A DNA stretch of 6,717 nt, taken from the NCBI GenBank assembly GCA_964346665.1, contig CAYFVC010000052.1:1-6717 (forward strand), read 5' to 3'. This stretch comes from JAZGEG01 sp964346665. Its GTDB lineage: Archaea > Aenigmatarchaeota > Aenigmatarchaeia > QMZP01 > QMZT01. The translations under genes and the position numbers were made by a program. Numbering within the stretch: the stretch's first letter is position 1; each line of letters opens with the position of its first letter. The notes beneath the pieces are model-generated. The model was not told the DNA's origin. It did no database searches and saw only the letters and a list, made by a program, of their open reading frames with translations. Positions 6,456 to 6,717 of the stretch are shown piece after piece.

Positions 6456-6475
6456 AGTTATCAACAGAATAACTA
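6455..6475. promoter_or_regulatory. Candidate operator: 7-bp inverted repeat TAGTTAT-N7-ATAACTA
   Basis: Two perfect 7-bp arms are separated by seven bases. The repeat covers the transcription start predicted from the purL TATA box (near 6462) and abuts the purL ribosome binding site. Position and symmetry fit a dimeric repressor site controlling the purine operon. In this AT-rich region such a repeat could also arise by chance, and I recognise no known regulator motif. Confidence 0.35.
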
Positions 6476-6484
6476 TGAACCTAA

Positions 6485-6500
6485 AATATAAAAATTTTGC
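6485..6500 (-). promoter_or_regulatory. Candidate BRE/TATA promoter of the purine operon
   Basis: The minus strand reads GCAAAATT (6500-6493), a possible B-recognition element, followed by TTTATATT (6492-6485), close to the archaeal TATA consensus. Transcription would start near 6462 and give a leader of about 25 nt holding the purL ribosome binding site. This is the only convincing promoter-like element for the operon in the window. Confidence 0.55.
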
Positions 6501-6504
6501 GAGG

Positions 6505-6522
6505 CGAAAAGGAATTTTTAAT
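6505..6522 (+). promoter_or_regulatory. Candidate promoter of the cyclo-ligase gene, leaderless mRNA
   Basis: CGAAAA (6505-6510) and GGAA precede TTTTTAAT (6515-6522). The centre of this box is about 26 bp upstream of the ATG at 6544, so the transcript should begin at the start codon. No GG-rich ribosome binding site lies in the ten bases before the ATG. The arrangement resembles the yjbQ promoter, which also has a CGAAA tract before an AT box. Confidence 0.5.
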
Positions 6523-6543
6523 GCCGAACCCCATTTATTAAAT

Positions 6544-6717
6544 ATGAAACACCTCATCCGCAAGAAAATCCTCTCTGTGAGGGAGAATCATAAAAAAGAA
6601 CACAGGTTCTGCAAGGACTGCATAATCAAGGACAATCTCTTCTCCCTCCCAGAATTCAAAAAATCTAAGATAATCCTTTTCTACGTTTCTATAAAGGGCG
6701 AGGTCAAGACAGAGAAG
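6544..6717 (+). CDS. fau: Probable 5-formyltetrahydrofolate cyclo-ligase, N-terminal 58 residues (gene runs off the right edge)
   Basis: The open frame begins MKHLIRKKILSVRENH and continues through LPEFKKSKIILFYVS to IKGEVKTEK at the edge. The spacing of Lys-x-x-Ile-Arg-Lys-x-Ile-Leu-x-x-Arg at the start, LPEF at 36-39, and Y-V-S-x-x-G-E-V-x-T at 47-56 is the N-terminal pattern of the 5-FTHF cyclo-ligase family (Fau/YgfA/MTHFS). That enzyme uses ATP to turn 5-formyl-THF into 5,10-methenyl-THF, returning it to the one-carbon pool. The ATP- and folate-binding C-terminal motifs are outside the window, so the call rests on the N-terminus only. A Cys-x-x-Cys (23-26) is present and is not a family feature I know. 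The gene is divergent from purL across 106 bp and apparently leaderless. Confidence 0.75.
   Translation, partial: MKHLIRKKILSVRENHKKEHRFCKDCIIKDNLFSLPEFKKSKIILFYVSIKGEVKTEK

Noticed and set aside
580..6491. Many plus-strand open frames within the purine operon
   Set aside because: They are opposite conserved purine genes, are Ser/Phe/Pro-rich as expected of antisense frames, and lack start signals or recognisable domains.
6438..6563. In-frame N-terminal extension of PurL by 42 residues
   Set aside because: It crosses the predicted TATA box and the start of the divergent gene, has no family similarity, and the internal ATG at 6437 has a good ribosome binding site.

Overview
This window is archaeal, judging from the sequence. 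Gene starts carry Shine-Dalgarno motifs of the GGTGAT/GGAGGTG kind. Upstream regions hold AT-rich TATA-like boxes, and two of these sit about 25 bp from an ATG that has no ribosome binding site, as expected for leaderless archaeal mRNAs. The proteins (small 746-residue PurL, archaeal-looking PurM and PurB) fit this. I cannot place the lineage; an uncultured euryarchaeal or DPANN-like archaeon is possible, but that is a guess.

Layout, left to right: (1) 1-140, minus strand, the 5' part of an unrecognised gene with an excellent ribosome binding site. (2) 141-254, a divergent promoter region. (3) 255-659, plus strand, a YjbQ/UPF0047 family protein. (4) 652-6437, minus strand, a tight five-gene purine operon transcribed purL-purE-purC-purB-purM. 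The largest gap is 28 bp and purB/purM overlap by 4 bp (ATGA); purM runs 8 bp into the convergent yjbQ. (5) 6438-6543, a second divergent promoter region with a TATA-like box for each direction and a 7-bp inverted repeat near the predicted purL transcription start. (6) 6544-6717, plus strand, the first 58 codons of a probable 5-formyltetrahydrofolate cyclo-ligase.

How the genes work together: the operon encodes the contiguous middle block of de novo IMP synthesis, FGAR -> FGAM (PurL) -> AIR (PurM) -> CAIR (PurE) -> SAICAR (PurC) -> AICAR (PurB). PurB would also split adenylosuccinate to AMP. The two formyl-transfer steps on either side of this block (GAR and AICAR formylation) are not encoded here. 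Neither are PurF, PurD, the PurL partners PurQ and PurS, or PurK. The divergent gene would feed the one-carbon folate pool that supplies formyl groups where folate-dependent enzymes are used, so its position next to the operon makes metabolic sense.

No mobile element, CRISPR array, tRNA or rRNA was seen, and no stretch over 300 bases lacks a gene. The region is mostly core metabolism. The points most worth checking are a short PurE with an Ala where class I enzymes have a conserved His, an unusual PurC subtype, the candidate operator at purL, and the unknown gene at the left edge.
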